Part shown: positions 39,349 through 48,200 of the stretch, in pieces
Position numbering within the stretch: position 1 is the stretch's first letter
How the letters are laid out: every line of letters starts with the position of its first letter
Source of the DNA: Bacillota bacterium
GTDB taxonomy: Bacteria; Bacillota; Clostridia; Oscillospirales; Oscillospiraceae
NCBI GenBank assembly: GCA_021770445.1
Contig: JAETQY010000011.1
Location: forward strand, 1 to 64,000
DNA length: 64,000 nucleotides
Direction: 5' to 3'
Translations under genes and position numbers: made by a program
The notes under the pieces: generated by a model
Told to the model about the DNA's origin: nothing
Databases searched by the model: none
Seen by the model: only the letters and a program-made list of their open reading frames with translations

Positions 39349-40514
39349 CATACCTGAATACGTTCAATTCCATCCACGGCGGCCTGGACCATTCCTTCGA
39401 TATCCAGCCCCTGCTCCGCCGCCTCCAGCTCCCCCGGAGTGGGGCGCAGACGGGGATGCCGGGGGGTAAAGACGGTGCAGCAGTCCTCGTAGGGGAGGAT
39501 GGAGGTCTCGAAGGTGCCGATTTTCCGGGCAATTTTGACGATATCCTCCTTGTCCATCCCCACCACCGGGCGGAGGATGGGCATGTCTACAACAGAGCCG
39601 GTGACGGTCATGGCCTCCATGGTCTGGCTGGCCACCTGGCCCAGGCACTCGCCCGTCACCAGGGCCTTGGCCCCGCACCGCTGGGCCACCTGTTGGGAAA
39701 TGCGCATCATGAACCGGCGCATCACCAAGGTGAACAGCTCCTGAGGGACGGACCGGCGCAGCTCCTCCTGGATGGCGGTGAAGGGGACCACGTGGACGGT
39801 GAGCCGGCCGCACCAGGGGGTGAGCAGCCGGGCCAGATCGAGGACTTTTTCCTTGGCCTCGTTGGAGGTGTAGGGGTAGGAGAAGAAATGGACCATCTCC
39901 AGGGCCACCCCCCGCTTGGCGATCATCCAGGACGCCACCGGGGAGTCGATCCCCCCGGACAGTAGGGACACCGCCCGGCCGTTGACGCCCACGGGTAGGC
40001 CCCCCGCACCCGGCTCCGGGTCGGCGTGGACGAAGGCGGCGTAGTCCCGAATCTCGATGTGGACGGTGAGCTCCGGGTTGTGGACGTCCACCTTCAAATC
40101 TGGGTAGAGCTCGTCCAGCTCGCCCCCCACGTACTGGCTGAGCTGGATGGAGGTCATGGGGAAGGTCTTGTCCGCCCGCTTGGTCTCCACCTTGAAGGTG
40201 CGGGCGGCGGACAGCTTGTCGCCCAGGTACTCCCGGGCGGCAGCGAGGATGGCGTCCTTGTCCTTCTCGCAGGCCCGGGCCCGGCTGAGACCCACCACGC
40301 CGAAGACCTTGGTCAGCGCCTCCCAGGCCCCGTCCATGTCGCAGTCGTCGGTCATGGGCTCCACATAGGTGGTGGACTGGCGGGTATACACCCGGAACTG
40401 GCCCAGATTGTTCAGCCGGCGGTAGATGTTGGCTTGCAGCTTATCCTCAAAGCTGCGGCGGTTCAGGCCCTTGAGGACCATTTCCCCCAGCTTGAGGAGA
40501 ATCATTTCGTTCAT
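39348..40514 (-). CDS. thiI: tRNA 4-thiouridine synthase ThiI
   Basis: A 388-residue ThiI that adenylates and thiolates U8 of tRNA and can feed sulfur to thiamine synthesis. The N-terminal ferredoxin-like and THUMP domains (LKLGEMVLKGLNRRSFEDKL) precede the PP-loop SLLSGGIDSPVAS. The C-terminal rhodanese domain found in enterobacteria is absent, as in many Gram-positives. A cysteine desulfurase-type gene is at 57146. It overlaps rsgA by four bases and is the last gene of the long minus-strand run. Confidence 0.95.
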   Translation of the reverse strand: MNEMILLKLGEMVLKGLNRRSFEDKLQANIYRRLNNLGQFRVYTRQSTTYVEPMTDDCDMDGAWEALTKVFGVVGLSRARACEKDKDAILAAAREYLGDKLSAARTFKVETKRADKTFPMTSIQLSQYVGGELDELYPDLKVDVHNPELTVHIEIRDYAAFVHADPEPGAGGLPVGVNGRAVSLLSGGIDSPVASWMIAKRGVALEMVHFFSYPYTSNEAKEKVLDLARLLTPWCGRLTVHVVPFTAIQEELRRSVPQELFTLVMRRFMMRISQQVAQRCGAKALVTGECLGQVASQTMEAMTVTGSVVDMPILRPVVGMDKEDIVKIARKIGTFETSILPYEDCCTVFTPRHPRLRPTPGELEAAEQGLDIEGMVQAAVDGIERIQV

Positions 40515-41407
40515 AGACTTTCATTCCTTTTTCGTTCCCAATCGGGGATGGCCTTGGCCTGCTCATACAGGCGGACGTAGCTCTGATGGCGGGTGGGCGG
40601 AATCTCCCCCACCCGTACAGCCTCCAGGACTGCACAGCCTTTTTCCTTTACATGGGCACAGTCCTGGAACCGACACTTGCCCAGATAGGGGGCGAACTCC
40701 CGGAAGGCATATTGCAGCTCCTCCTTCCGTTCCAGCTCCATTTTGTCCACGTCGAAGGAGGAGAAGCCCGGCGTGTCCGCCGCCAGCGCCCCGCAGGACA
40801 GCCGGAACAGCTCCACATGGCGGGTGGTGTGCCTCCCCCGGCCCAGCTTGTCGCTGACCTCGCCGGTGGCCAGGCTGCCGCTACCCTCCAGGGCATTTAG
40901 AATGCTGGATTTTCCTACTCCAGAGTTGCCTGTAAAGGCACACACCCTGCCGGCGATGGCCTGCCGGAGGGCGTCCATCCCCTCCCCTGTCTCAGCGCTC
41001 ACCCGGAGGGTAGGAAAGCCCGCCTTTTCGTAAATACGGGCCAGATCATCCCCTGGCTCCAGGTCGCACTTGTTGACGCAGATCAGGGTCTCCACGCCCC
41101 GGGCGGCGGCGATGGCGGCCACCCGGTCGATGAGGAAGGGGTCGGTCACAGGGATGGCCTGGGAGGCCACCACCACCAGCAGGTCGATGTTGGCCACTGC
41201 GGGGCGGTAGAACTCATTTTTCCGGGGCAGTATCTCGTCCAAGGCGCCTGAGCCGTCGGCCAGGAGGGTAAATCGCACCCGGTCCCCTACCAGAGGGGAC
41301 ACCCCCGCGTGGCGGTGCTTTCCCCTGGCCCGGCAGGTCACAACGCGCTGTCCGTCGTCAATATAGTAGAAGCCGCTGAGGGCCTTTCGGATCATTCCCT
41401 CGCTCAT
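40511..41407 (-). CDS. rsgA: ribosome small-subunit-dependent GTPase A
   Basis: A 298-residue circularly permuted GTPase for late 30S maturation. An OB-fold (~1-70) is followed by the permuted G domain with NKCD-like ICVNKCDLEPGDD (G4), GNSGVGKSSILNAL (G1/P-loop) and DTPGFSSF (G3). A zinc-binding C-terminus contains CRFQDCAHVKEKGC. It overlaps prkC at one end and thiI at the other by four bases each. The order prpC-prkC-rsgA is conserved in Firmicutes. Confidence 0.96.
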   Translation of the reverse strand: MSEGMIRKALSGFYYIDDGQRVVTCRARGKHRHAGVSPLVGDRVRFTLLADGSGALDEILPRKNEFYRPAVANIDLLVVVASQAIPVTDPFLIDRVAAIAAARGVETLICVNKCDLEPGDDLARIYEKAGFPTLRVSAETGEGMDALRQAIAGRVCAFTGNSGVGKSSILNALEGSGSLATGEVSDKLGRGRHTTRHVELFRLSCGALAADTPGFSSFDVDKMELERKEELQYAFREFAPYLGKCRFQDCAHVKEKGCAVLEAVRVGEIPPTRHQSYVRLYEQAKAIPDWERKRNESL

Positions 41408-43464
41408 TCGTCAAAGTTCACCGACTCGGTGCCCTTGGCTACGCCGTTGATAAAGATAGTCACTTCCTTGACCCCCATCCCTCTCGTTCCCTGGACATGG
41501 ACCTCCGCCGCCATCTCCATAGTGGCGTCGTAGTTCTGATTCCAGACCTGGGCGCCATCCATCAGCACCCGCAGGTTTACCTCCCCCTCATAGCCGTCCA
41601 GGGGAACGGTGAAGGACTTGGTCACCGGGATGGGGTCCTGACCCTCCGGCGGGTCGGGGGACACGGTGGCGGGGTCCGGGCCCTTGCTGATGACCAAGTT
41701 GACCGCGGTGCCCTCAGTGACCTCGGTACCCTCCAGGGGATACTGAGTAATGACCTTGCCCTCCGGCACCTCCGGGTCGTGGATATAGTCCCGCTTGCCG
41801 TTGGGGTCCAGATTGTGCTGACTGATGGTAATGTTCGCCAGCTCCTCGTCCATATCCACCAGCTTGGGCATGGGGAAGGGCTTATCCGCCGGGCCCTTGC
41901 TCACCACGACCTGCACCTCCGTCCCCGGCGGGACAAGGACCCCCTCCATCGGGGTATAGGAGATGATAAAGCCCTGCTCAATGGTCTCGTCGTTCTCATA
42001 GGTGGGCACGCCAATCTTCAGACCGATATTCCGCAGGGCGGTGGAGGCGGTCTGGTAGTCCATGTCGTCCAAGGGGACCATCTCCACTGTCTCAGGGCCG
42101 GCGCTGATGGTCACCTTGATCTGGGTGACGCTCTCCCCCACCTCTTTATCCCCCTCAGGGTCCTGAGCGATGATGGTGCCCGGTTCGGCCTCATCGGCCA
42201 CAGTCTCCCCTTCCACCAGGGTATACCGGCCCAACAGCTCCGTGTCGTCCTTGATCTCCTCGTAGACCTTGCCAATCAGGTCAGGGACGGGGTAAGTCTT
42301 TGCCGGGGCCATCAAACCGGAAAAAATCGTATTCCACAGGAAATAGCCGATCACTCCCACGAAGAGCAGCACAGCGGCGGCGGCCAGAACCACAGGCCAC
42401 ACCGGATTGCGGCGGGGGTAGTCCTCCTCCTCGTCGTCGTACCGGCTGCGGCGGCGGCTCCGCTCCTCCTCATAGCGCCGCCGGTCGCGGCGCTCCTCCT
42501 GGTATCTGCGCTCCTCCTGATGCCTACGCTCCGGCTCCTGCCGGCTGACGGAAACAGGCCGGATCTGGGTGCGGTCGTCGTCCAGCTCCTCCTCCGGGTC
42601 AAACTCGTAGGAATTATAGTCGAAATTGATATTGGGATTCTTCCGGAACTCCTCCAGGTCGGCCAGCATGTCGTCGGCGGACAGGTAGCGGTTGTCCGGA
42701 TTGGGGGCCATGGCCTTCATGGTGATGGCCTCCAGGGCCTCGGGGATGGACGGCTCCAGCTCTCGGGGAGAGAGGGGGATGGAGTTGATATGCTGGATGG
42801 CCACTGAAACCGGGGTGTCCCCCTCGAAGGGCAGACGGCCGGTGAGCATCTCATAAAGCACCACGCCGGCGGAGTACAAATCGGACCGGGCGTCGATGTG
42901 GCTGCCCCGGGCCTGCTCTGGGGAGATGTAGTGGACCGAGCCCAGGGCCTCCTGGGTGAGGGTGCTGTGCCCTCCGGAGGCCACCCGGGCAATGCCGAAG
43001 TCGGCCACCTTCACGCTGCCGTCCCGCAGGACCATGATATTGTGGGGCTTGATATCCCGGTGGATGATCCCCCGGCTGTGGGCGTGGCCCAGGGCCTTGG
43101 TAATCTGGGTGATGAAGTGGAGGGCCTCCCGCCAGTTCAGCTTGTTGCCCTTGCGCTGCATATACTGCTTCAGGGTGATGCCGTCGATGAGCTCCATGAC
43201 GATATACTCCAGCTCAGAGGAGCGGCTCACGTCGTACACAGCCACAATGTTGGGGTGGGACAGCATAGCGACAGCCTGGGACTCGTCGTGGAAGCGGCGG
43301 CGGAATTCGGCGTCCTGGGACAGGTCCTCCCGCAGGATCTTGATGGCCACCAGCCGGTTCAGCCGGTGGCACCGGGCCTTGTACACCTTGGCCATGCCGC
43401 CGGTCCCCACCAACTCCAATATCTCATATCGGTTGTCGAGTAATTTACCGATGTAAGGATCCAT
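41404..43464 (-). CDS. prkC: PASTA-domain Ser/Thr protein kinase
   Basis: A 686-residue membrane kinase. The Hanks-type kinase domain (~1-275) has GTGGMAKVY, the ATP-binding Lys in VAIKIL, HRDIKPHNI and DFGIARV. A highly charged juxtamembrane segment with many Arg/Glu pairs (~315-375) is followed by one membrane helix (~385-405) and three PASTA repeats (~415-610, each starting near a conserved Pro: YPVPDLIGK, VEMVPLDDMD, FPMPKLVDMD), which sense muropeptides. A C-terminal domain of about 75 residues follows (TKSFTVPLDGYEGEVN). ATG at 43464 has TAGGAGG. Partner phosphatase PrpC is directly upstream. Confidence 0.96.
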   Translation of the reverse strand: MDPYIGKLLDNRYEILELVGTGGMAKVYKARCHRLNRLVAIKILREDLSQDAEFRRRFHDESQAVAMLSHPNIVAVYDVSRSSELEYIVMELIDGITLKQYMQRKGNKLNWREALHFITQITKALGHAHSRGIIHRDIKPHNIMVLRDGSVKVADFGIARVASGGHSTLTQEALGSVHYISPEQARGSHIDARSDLYSAGVVLYEMLTGRLPFEGDTPVSVAIQHINSIPLSPRELEPSIPEALEAITMKAMAPNPDNRYLSADDMLADLEEFRKNPNINFDYNSYEFDPEEELDDDRTQIRPVSVSRQEPERRHQEERRYQEERRDRRRYEEERSRRRSRYDDEEEDYPRRNPVWPVVLAAAAVLLFVGVIGYFLWNTIFSGLMAPAKTYPVPDLIGKVYEEIKDDTELLGRYTLVEGETVADEAEPGTIIAQDPEGDKEVGESVTQIKVTISAGPETVEMVPLDDMDYQTASTALRNIGLKIGVPTYENDETIEQGFIISYTPMEGVLVPPGTEVQVVVSKGPADKPFPMPKLVDMDEELANITISQHNLDPNGKRDYIHDPEVPEGKVITQYPLEGTEVTEGTAVNLVISKGPDPATVSPDPPEGQDPIPVTKSFTVPLDGYEGEVNLRVLMDGAQVWNQNYDATMEMAAEVHVQGTRGMGVKEVTIFINGVAKGTESVNFDE

Positions 43465-43487
43465 GGTAAATATCCTCCTATCTATAA

Positions 43488-44207
43488 TTAACGCTTGATG
43501 AGCACCACGGTCACATTGTCCGGGGCGCCCCGGCTCAGAGCGATGTTCAGCAGCCGCTGGCAGCACTGCTCCGTTTCGCCTCCGTGGACCACCTCGTAGA
43601 GCATCTCCTGTTCGTTGACCACATTGCTCAGCCCATCGCTGCACAGCAGCAGACAGTCCCCAGCCGCCAGGGGCTGGCGGAAGCAGTCGGCCATAAGGAC
43701 AGGCTCCGCCCCCAGGGCCCGGGTGATCAGATTCTTGTGGGGGTGAGTGCGGGCCTGTTCCCGGGTCAGCTCCCCCCGTTCCACCAGGTCCTCCACCAGA
43801 GAGTGGTCCCGGGTGACCAGAACGATGCCCTCATCGTTGATGTGGTAGCACCGGCTATCCCCCTCGTTGAGGATGACGGCCTCCTCGGCCCCGGCCAGCA
43901 CCGCCACCATGGTAGTGCCCATGCCGGCGCACTCCGGGTCGGTGGCGGAGCGCTGGAACACAGCCTGATTGGCCACCGAGGCGGCATGACCCATCTGTTC
44001 CTCAACGGGGCCCTCCTGGCCTGGCTTGAGGAATTCCTCCATGAACAGCTCCACAGCCATGGTGCTAGCCACGTTGCCCGCCCGGGCCCCGCCCATGCCG
44101 TCGCACACCAGAGCGATGGCTCTGCCGTCGTCCAGCACTCTGGCCGCGTAGGCGTCCTGATTCTGTTGCCGCACCGCGCCGCGGTCGGTCACTCCCCATA
44201 CCTGCAT
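43488..44207 (-). CDS. prpC: PP2C-type protein phosphatase
   Basis: A 239-residue metal-dependent Ser/Thr phosphatase that reverses PrkC phosphorylation. Metal-binding acidic motifs are VCDGMGGARAGNVAS, LLLCSDGLSNVVN and GAPDNVTVVLIKR. It begins MQVWGVTDRGAVRQQNQDA, typical of the Stp1/PrpC group. It lies 23 bases upstream of prkC and four bases after rlmN. Confidence 0.96.
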   Translation of the reverse strand: MQVWGVTDRGAVRQQNQDAYAARVLDDGRAIALVCDGMGGARAGNVASTMAVELFMEEFLKPGQEGPVEEQMGHAASVANQAVFQRSATDPECAGMGTTMVAVLAGAEEAVILNEGDSRCYHINDEGIVLVTRDHSLVEDLVERGELTREQARTHPHKNLITRALGAEPVLMADCFRQPLAAGDCLLLCSDGLSNVVNEQEMLYEVVHGGETEQCCQRLLNIALSRGAPDNVTVVLIKR

Positions 44208-44211
44208 AAGC

Positions 44212-45249
44212 CTAACCTCGTTTCTCCTGGGTCTCGTTCATTTCCTTGCGGCGCAGCTGGCCGCAGGAGGCGTCGATGTCGCCCCCCAACTTCCGCCGGA
44301 CGGTGACCGTCACGCCGTGCCCCTCCAGCCGCTTCTGAAAGGCCGCCACCCGGCGGCTGGGCTTGAGAGGGCTCTCCTCCACCTCGTTGAGGGGGATCAG
44401 GTTCACATGGGCCGGGGTGCCCTTTAGCCGCTTTGCCAGCAGGTCGGCCTGCCAGTCGGCGTCGTTCACCCCGTCGATCATAGCGTACTCATAGGAGATG
44501 CGCCGGCCGGTCTTGTCAAAATACCGGCGGCAGGTCTCCAATAATTTCTCCACGCCCACACCCCTGTTGACAGGCATGATCTTACTCCGGGTCTCGTCGT
44601 CCGGGGCGTGGAGGGAGACCGATAACGTTAATTGTAACTCATGTTGGGCCAGTTTGTCAATTTTCTCCGTTAAACCGCAGGTGGACAGGGAGATGTGCCG
44701 CATCCCGATATTCAGCCCGTCTGGGTGGTTCACCAGGGTGAGGAAGCGCAAAACTGTGTCGAAATTGTCCAGCGGCTCCCCGATTCCCATCAAAACGATG
44801 TTGGAAACGGGCGCTCCGCTGTCTATTTGGGTAAATAAAACCTGATCCAACATCTCCGCAGGCGTCAGGTCTCGGACCTTCCCCGCAATGGTAGAAGCGC
44901 AGAAGGCGCAGCCCATCCGACACCCCACCTGACAGGAGATGCACACCGTATTCCCGTGCTGGTAGCGCATGAGCACCGACTCCACGCAGTTGCCATCGGC
45001 CAGCCGCCACAGGTATTTGATGGTGCCGTCCTCCTGGGATACCTGCTTCCGGGCCACGGCGGGGGGTGTGAGGAGGGCCTCCTCCTTCAGCCATTGCCGC
45101 AGGGCCTTGGATAGGTCGGTCATCTCGTCGAAGGAGGTGACTCCCCGGTACAGCCACTTGAAGATCTGCTTGGCTCGGAAAGCGGGCTCCCCCAGCTCCT
45201 TGAGCCAGGCGGCCAGCTCCTCGGGGGTCATAGATTTTATGTCAATCAA
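44212..45249 (-). CDS. rlmN: 23S rRNA/tRNA adenine C2-methyltransferase RlmN
   Basis: A 345-residue radical-SAM enzyme methylating A2503 of 23S rRNA and A37 of some tRNAs. The cluster motif is CRMGCAFCAST, preceded by CISCQVG. The methyl-carrying cysteine is in the C-terminal SCGQLR segment (Cys near residue 335) and the partner Cys is in NCVESVLM. TTG at 45249 is preferred because AGAGGAG lies seven bases upstream; a GTG at 45258 overlaps that site. It follows rsmB by five bases. Confidence 0.95.
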   Translation of the reverse strand: MIDIKSMTPEELAAWLKELGEPAFRAKQIFKWLYRGVTSFDEMTDLSKALRQWLKEEALLTPPAVARKQVSQEDGTIKYLWRLADGNCVESVLMRYQHGNTVCISCQVGCRMGCAFCASTIAGKVRDLTPAEMLDQVLFTQIDSGAPVSNIVLMGIGEPLDNFDTVLRFLTLVNHPDGLNIGMRHISLSTCGLTEKIDKLAQHELQLTLSVSLHAPDDETRSKIMPVNRGVGVEKLLETCRRYFDKTGRRISYEYAMIDGVNDADWQADLLAKRLKGTPAHVNLIPLNEVEESPLKPSRRVAAFQKRLEGHGVTVTVRRKLGGDIDASCGQLRRKEMNETQEKRG

Positions 45250-45254
45250 AGAGT

Positions 45255-46583
45255 TCACTCCTCTTTGCGCAGTTTGCAGATAAAGAATCCGTCTGTCCCC
45301 TGCCGGTGGGGCCAGAGAGTGAGCATCCCCGTCCGGGCGTCCCCCACGTACTCAGGTAGACGGAAGCCCTCCGCCTTGAACTGAGGGTGGTCCGACAAGA
45401 AGCTCAGGGCCACCTCCTCGTTCTCTCGGCGCAGCAGGGTGCAGGTGGAGTAGACCAGCAAGCCGTTTCGCTTTACATACCTTGCGGCGTTGTCCAAAAT
45501 GGCCCGCTGGACCTGGGGCAGGTCCTTCAAGGGTTCCGGGTCCTTGTAGCGGATGTCCGGCTTCTTCCGGATAACCCCCAGACCGGAGCAGGGGGCGTCC
45601 ACCAGTACCCGGTCAAAGGCATTCTCCCACTGGGGGCGGAACACCTTCCCGTCGGCGGTCATGGGCTCTATATTACGTAAACCAAGGCGGCCGGCTCCGG
45701 CCTGGATCAGCTTCTTTTTGTGGGGGTGGAGATCGCAGGAGATGACCTCTCCCGTCCCCTCCATCTGGATGGCGCAGGCAAAGCTCTTGCCGCCGGGGGC
45801 GGCGCAGCAGTCCAGCACCTTCATGCCCGGTTTGGGGTCCAGGGCCAGCGCTGCCAGCTTGCTGGCCGGGTCCTGGATGTAGAACAGACCGTTCTGGAAG
45901 GCGCTCAGCCGCTCCAGGCTGCCCGTCTTGGACAGAATCAGGCAGTCTGCCAGCCAGGGGTGGGGCTGGGCCGTGACCCCCTCCCCCTCCAGGGCGGCGG
46001 ACAGCTCCTCCACTGTGGTCTTGGTGGTGTTGGCCATGGCAGTGATGGGGGCGGGGCCGTTGTTGGCGGAGAGCAGTTTGGCCGTCTCCTCGCTGCCCAG
46101 GGCGGTGAGGAACTCCCCCACCAGCCAAGCCGGGTGGGAGTAGAGGGTGGACAGGTAACTGGCCGGGTCATTCTGGGGGATGGTAGGTAGGCTGTCGATG
46201 TTCCGCTCCAGATTGCGCAGGATACCGTTGACCATCCCCGCCGCTCGGGGGTTCTTGCAATGCTTCCGGGTCAGCTCCACCGAGGCGTTCACCGCCGCGC
46301 TGTGGGGGATCTTGTCCAGAAAGAGCATCTGGTAGACCCCCAGCCGCAGGGCCTCCACCACCTTGCCCTCCATCCGCTTCAGGGGCAGGTTGGAGAAATG
46401 GGACAGGTAGAAGTCCAGCAGCAGCCGGTTTTGCAGCACGCCGAAGCACAGCTGGGTAGCCAGTGCGCTGTCCCGGCTGTCCAGCTGGCCGTCGGCCAGC
46501 CGCTTCTTCAGGATGGCGTCCGACCATCCCCCTTGACGCTGGCAGTCGTTCAGCGCCAGCAGCGCCGCTTCCCGGGCGTCCAT
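45255..46583 (-). CDS. rsmB: 16S rRNA cytosine-967 C5-methyltransferase
   Basis: A 442-residue Sun/RsmB enzyme. An N-terminal NusB-like RNA-binding domain (~1-140) precedes the SAM-dependent domain with CCAAPGGKSFACA, the catalytic cysteine in DAPCSGLGVI, and YSTCTLLRRENEEV. The ATG at 46583 fits the family start (MDAREAALLAL). It is separated from fmt by an AT-rich hairpin repeat of about 68 bases, unusual in an otherwise tightly packed run. Confidence 0.95.
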   Translation of the reverse strand: MDAREAALLALNDCQRQGGWSDAILKKRLADGQLDSRDSALATQLCFGVLQNRLLLDFYLSHFSNLPLKRMEGKVVEALRLGVYQMLFLDKIPHSAAVNASVELTRKHCKNPRAAGMVNGILRNLERNIDSLPTIPQNDPASYLSTLYSHPAWLVGEFLTALGSEETAKLLSANNGPAPITAMANTTKTTVEELSAALEGEGVTAQPHPWLADCLILSKTGSLERLSAFQNGLFYIQDPASKLAALALDPKPGMKVLDCCAAPGGKSFACAIQMEGTGEVISCDLHPHKKKLIQAGAGRLGLRNIEPMTADGKVFRPQWENAFDRVLVDAPCSGLGVIRKKPDIRYKDPEPLKDLPQVQRAILDNAARYVKRNGLLVYSTCTLLRRENEEVALSFLSDHPQFKAEGFRLPEYVGDARTGMLTLWPHRQGTDGFFICKLRKEE

Positions 46584-46596
46584 GCTTCTCACCGGC

Positions 46597-46664
46597 CTTT
46601 CTTCTTCTTTTTCTTGAAAGAAAAAGAAGCAAAAAAAACTTTGGAAAAAACTTCGTTTTTTCTC
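46597..46664. repeat. AT-rich hairpin repeat, copy 1
   Basis: A 12-bp perfect hairpin (CTTCTTTTTCTT / AAGAAAAAGAAG) is followed by a 30-base core, AAAACTTTGGAAAAAACTTC then GTTTTTTCTC, shared exactly with 48171-48200. It lies between fmt and rsmB. Confidence 0.85.
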
Positions 46665-46667
46665 TGT

Positions 46668-47591
46668 TTAGACTTGGATCGGGTGGCCCGCCAGGTAGGC
46701 GGCCGCGGACATGCGCTTGCCTCCGGGGGCCTGGAGCTCCAGAACGCGCAGGACCCGGCCATCGCCGCAGGCGATGTCGATACCCTCCTTCCCCGCCGAA
46801 ACAATGACGCCGGGATAGGTGGATACGGTCTTTCCAGGCAGACTGGAGCGGTATATCTTGATGGTATCACCGGAGATCACATCGGTGGAGGCCGCCGGCC
46901 AGGGGTACAGCCCCCGGACCTGGTCGTGGACAGCCTGAGCGGGCCGGGTCCAGTTGATGGGAGACAGCGCCCGGGACAGCATGGGGGCCTGGGTGGCCTG
47001 GGTGTGGTCCTGGGGGGTGTAGGAGGCGGTCCCCGCTTCGATCTGGGCCACAGCCTCCACAACCAGCTCCCCGCCCAGCTCCGCCAGGCGGTCGTAGAGG
47101 GCGGCGGCGTCCTCCGTCTCTCCGATGGGGGTGGCCCGCTGGAGGATGATGTCCCCTGCGTCCATGTCGTGGGCCATGCGCTGAATGGTAACGCCCGTCT
47201 CGCTGTCTCCGTTGAGGATGGCCCAGTTGATGGGGGCGGAGCCCCGGTACTTGGGCAGCAGGGAGGAGTGGACGTTGATGCAGCCCTTGGGGGGTAGTGC
47301 GAGAATTTCGTCCGGGAGGAAGCGGCCGTAGGCCGCCACCACAATCAGCTCCGGGTCCAGCTCCCGGAGAAGTGCCAAGGCGGCCCCATCCCGCAGCGTC
47401 TCCGGCTGGCAGACGGGGATACCGTGGGCCTGGGCCCGCTCCTTCACCGGGGTGGGCTGGAGCTTATTCTGGTGCCGGCCCACCGGTTTGTCCGGCTGGC
47501 TGAACACCCCCGCCACCTGATGGCCGGCCTTCACCAGCGCCTCCAGTGAGGCGACGGCAAAGGAGGGGGTGCCCATGAAGACGATCCTCAT
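46668..47591 (-). CDS. fmt: methionyl-tRNA formyltransferase
   Basis: A 307-residue enzyme that formylates initiator Met-tRNA from 10-formyl-THF. Start MRIVFMGTPSFAVASL, the catalytic Asn/His/Asp region NVHSSLLPKYRGSAPINW, and ITIQRMAHDMDAGDI-type segment (VTIQRMAHDMDAGD) identify it; a C-terminal OB-like domain follows. Its start overlaps the def stop by four bases, so formylation and deformylation enzymes are co-translated. Confidence 0.96.
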   Translation of the reverse strand: MRIVFMGTPSFAVASLEALVKAGHQVAGVFSQPDKPVGRHQNKLQPTPVKERAQAHGIPVCQPETLRDGAALALLRELDPELIVVAAYGRFLPDEILALPPKGCINVHSSLLPKYRGSAPINWAILNGDSETGVTIQRMAHDMDAGDIILQRATPIGETEDAAALYDRLAELGGELVVEAVAQIEAGTASYTPQDHTQATQAPMLSRALSPINWTRPAQAVHDQVRGLYPWPAASTDVISGDTIKIYRSSLPGKTVSTYPGVIVSAGKEGIDIACGDGRVLRVLELQAPGGKRMSAAAYLAGHPIQV

Positions 47592-48109
47592 TTTCTCTTC
47601 CTCCTGCCGCCCTGATTCTCCTCCTCGGACATCATGGCGTCCACCTCCTCAGAGGTGTACAGCCGGTCGGTGTGCTCGTCGTACATGTGGCCCTCCAGGT
47701 GCTCCAGCTCGTGGCAGAAGCAGCGGGCGGCCAGCTCGGTCCCCTCGGTCTCGAACCAGTTGCCCCGGCGGTCCTGTGCCCGCACCCTGACCCAGTTGGG
47801 CCGCTTCACATAGCCCCACATACCGGGAATGGACAGGCAGCCCTCCAGGCCGTCCTGCTCCCCTTCCTGGGCCACAATCTCCGGGTTGACCAGCTCAAGC
47901 ATCTCGTCCTTCTCCGGGTCGGGCACCACGATCACCGCCCGGCGTAAGATCCCCACCTGGGGGGCTGCTAGACCCATGCCGTTGGCCTGGGCCAGGGTCT
48001 CTCGCAGGTCGTCCAGCAGATCGCCCAGCTTCTGGTCAAACTTGGTGATGGGATGGCACTTCTTATTCAGCGCCGGGTCTCCCTGAGTCAAAATCGTCCT
48101 GATTGCCAT
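47588..48109 (-). CDS. def: peptide deformylase
   Basis: A 173-residue metallohydrolase removing the N-formyl group from nascent proteins. All three motifs are intact: GLAAPQVG, EGCLSIPG with the metal Cys, and the HExxH motif CHELEHLEG. The C-terminal tail after LYTSEEVDAMM is acidic and then basic (RRKRK). It precedes fmt and follows priA after an AT-rich repeat. Confidence 0.96.
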   Translation of the reverse strand: MAIRTILTQGDPALNKKCHPITKFDQKLGDLLDDLRETLAQANGMGLAAPQVGILRRAVIVVPDPEKDEMLELVNPEIVAQEGEQDGLEGCLSIPGMWGYVKRPNWVRVRAQDRRGNWFETEGTELAARCFCHELEHLEGHMYDEHTDRLYTSEEVDAMMSEEENQGGRRKRK

Positions 48110-48135
48110 ACTTCCTTCTCCTTTGGGGTTTTGTC

Positions 48136-48200
48136 TCCTCTTTTCTTTTGAAAAAGAAAAGAGGCAAAAGAAAACTTTGGAAAAAACTTCGTTTTTTCTC
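48136..48200. repeat. AT-rich hairpin repeat, copy 2
   Basis: A 13-bp perfect hairpin (CCTCTTTTCTTTT / AAAAGAAAAGAGG) is followed by the same 30-base core as copy 1, same orientation. Stem bases differ from copy 1 at several positions on both arms, keeping pairing. Confidence 0.85.
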
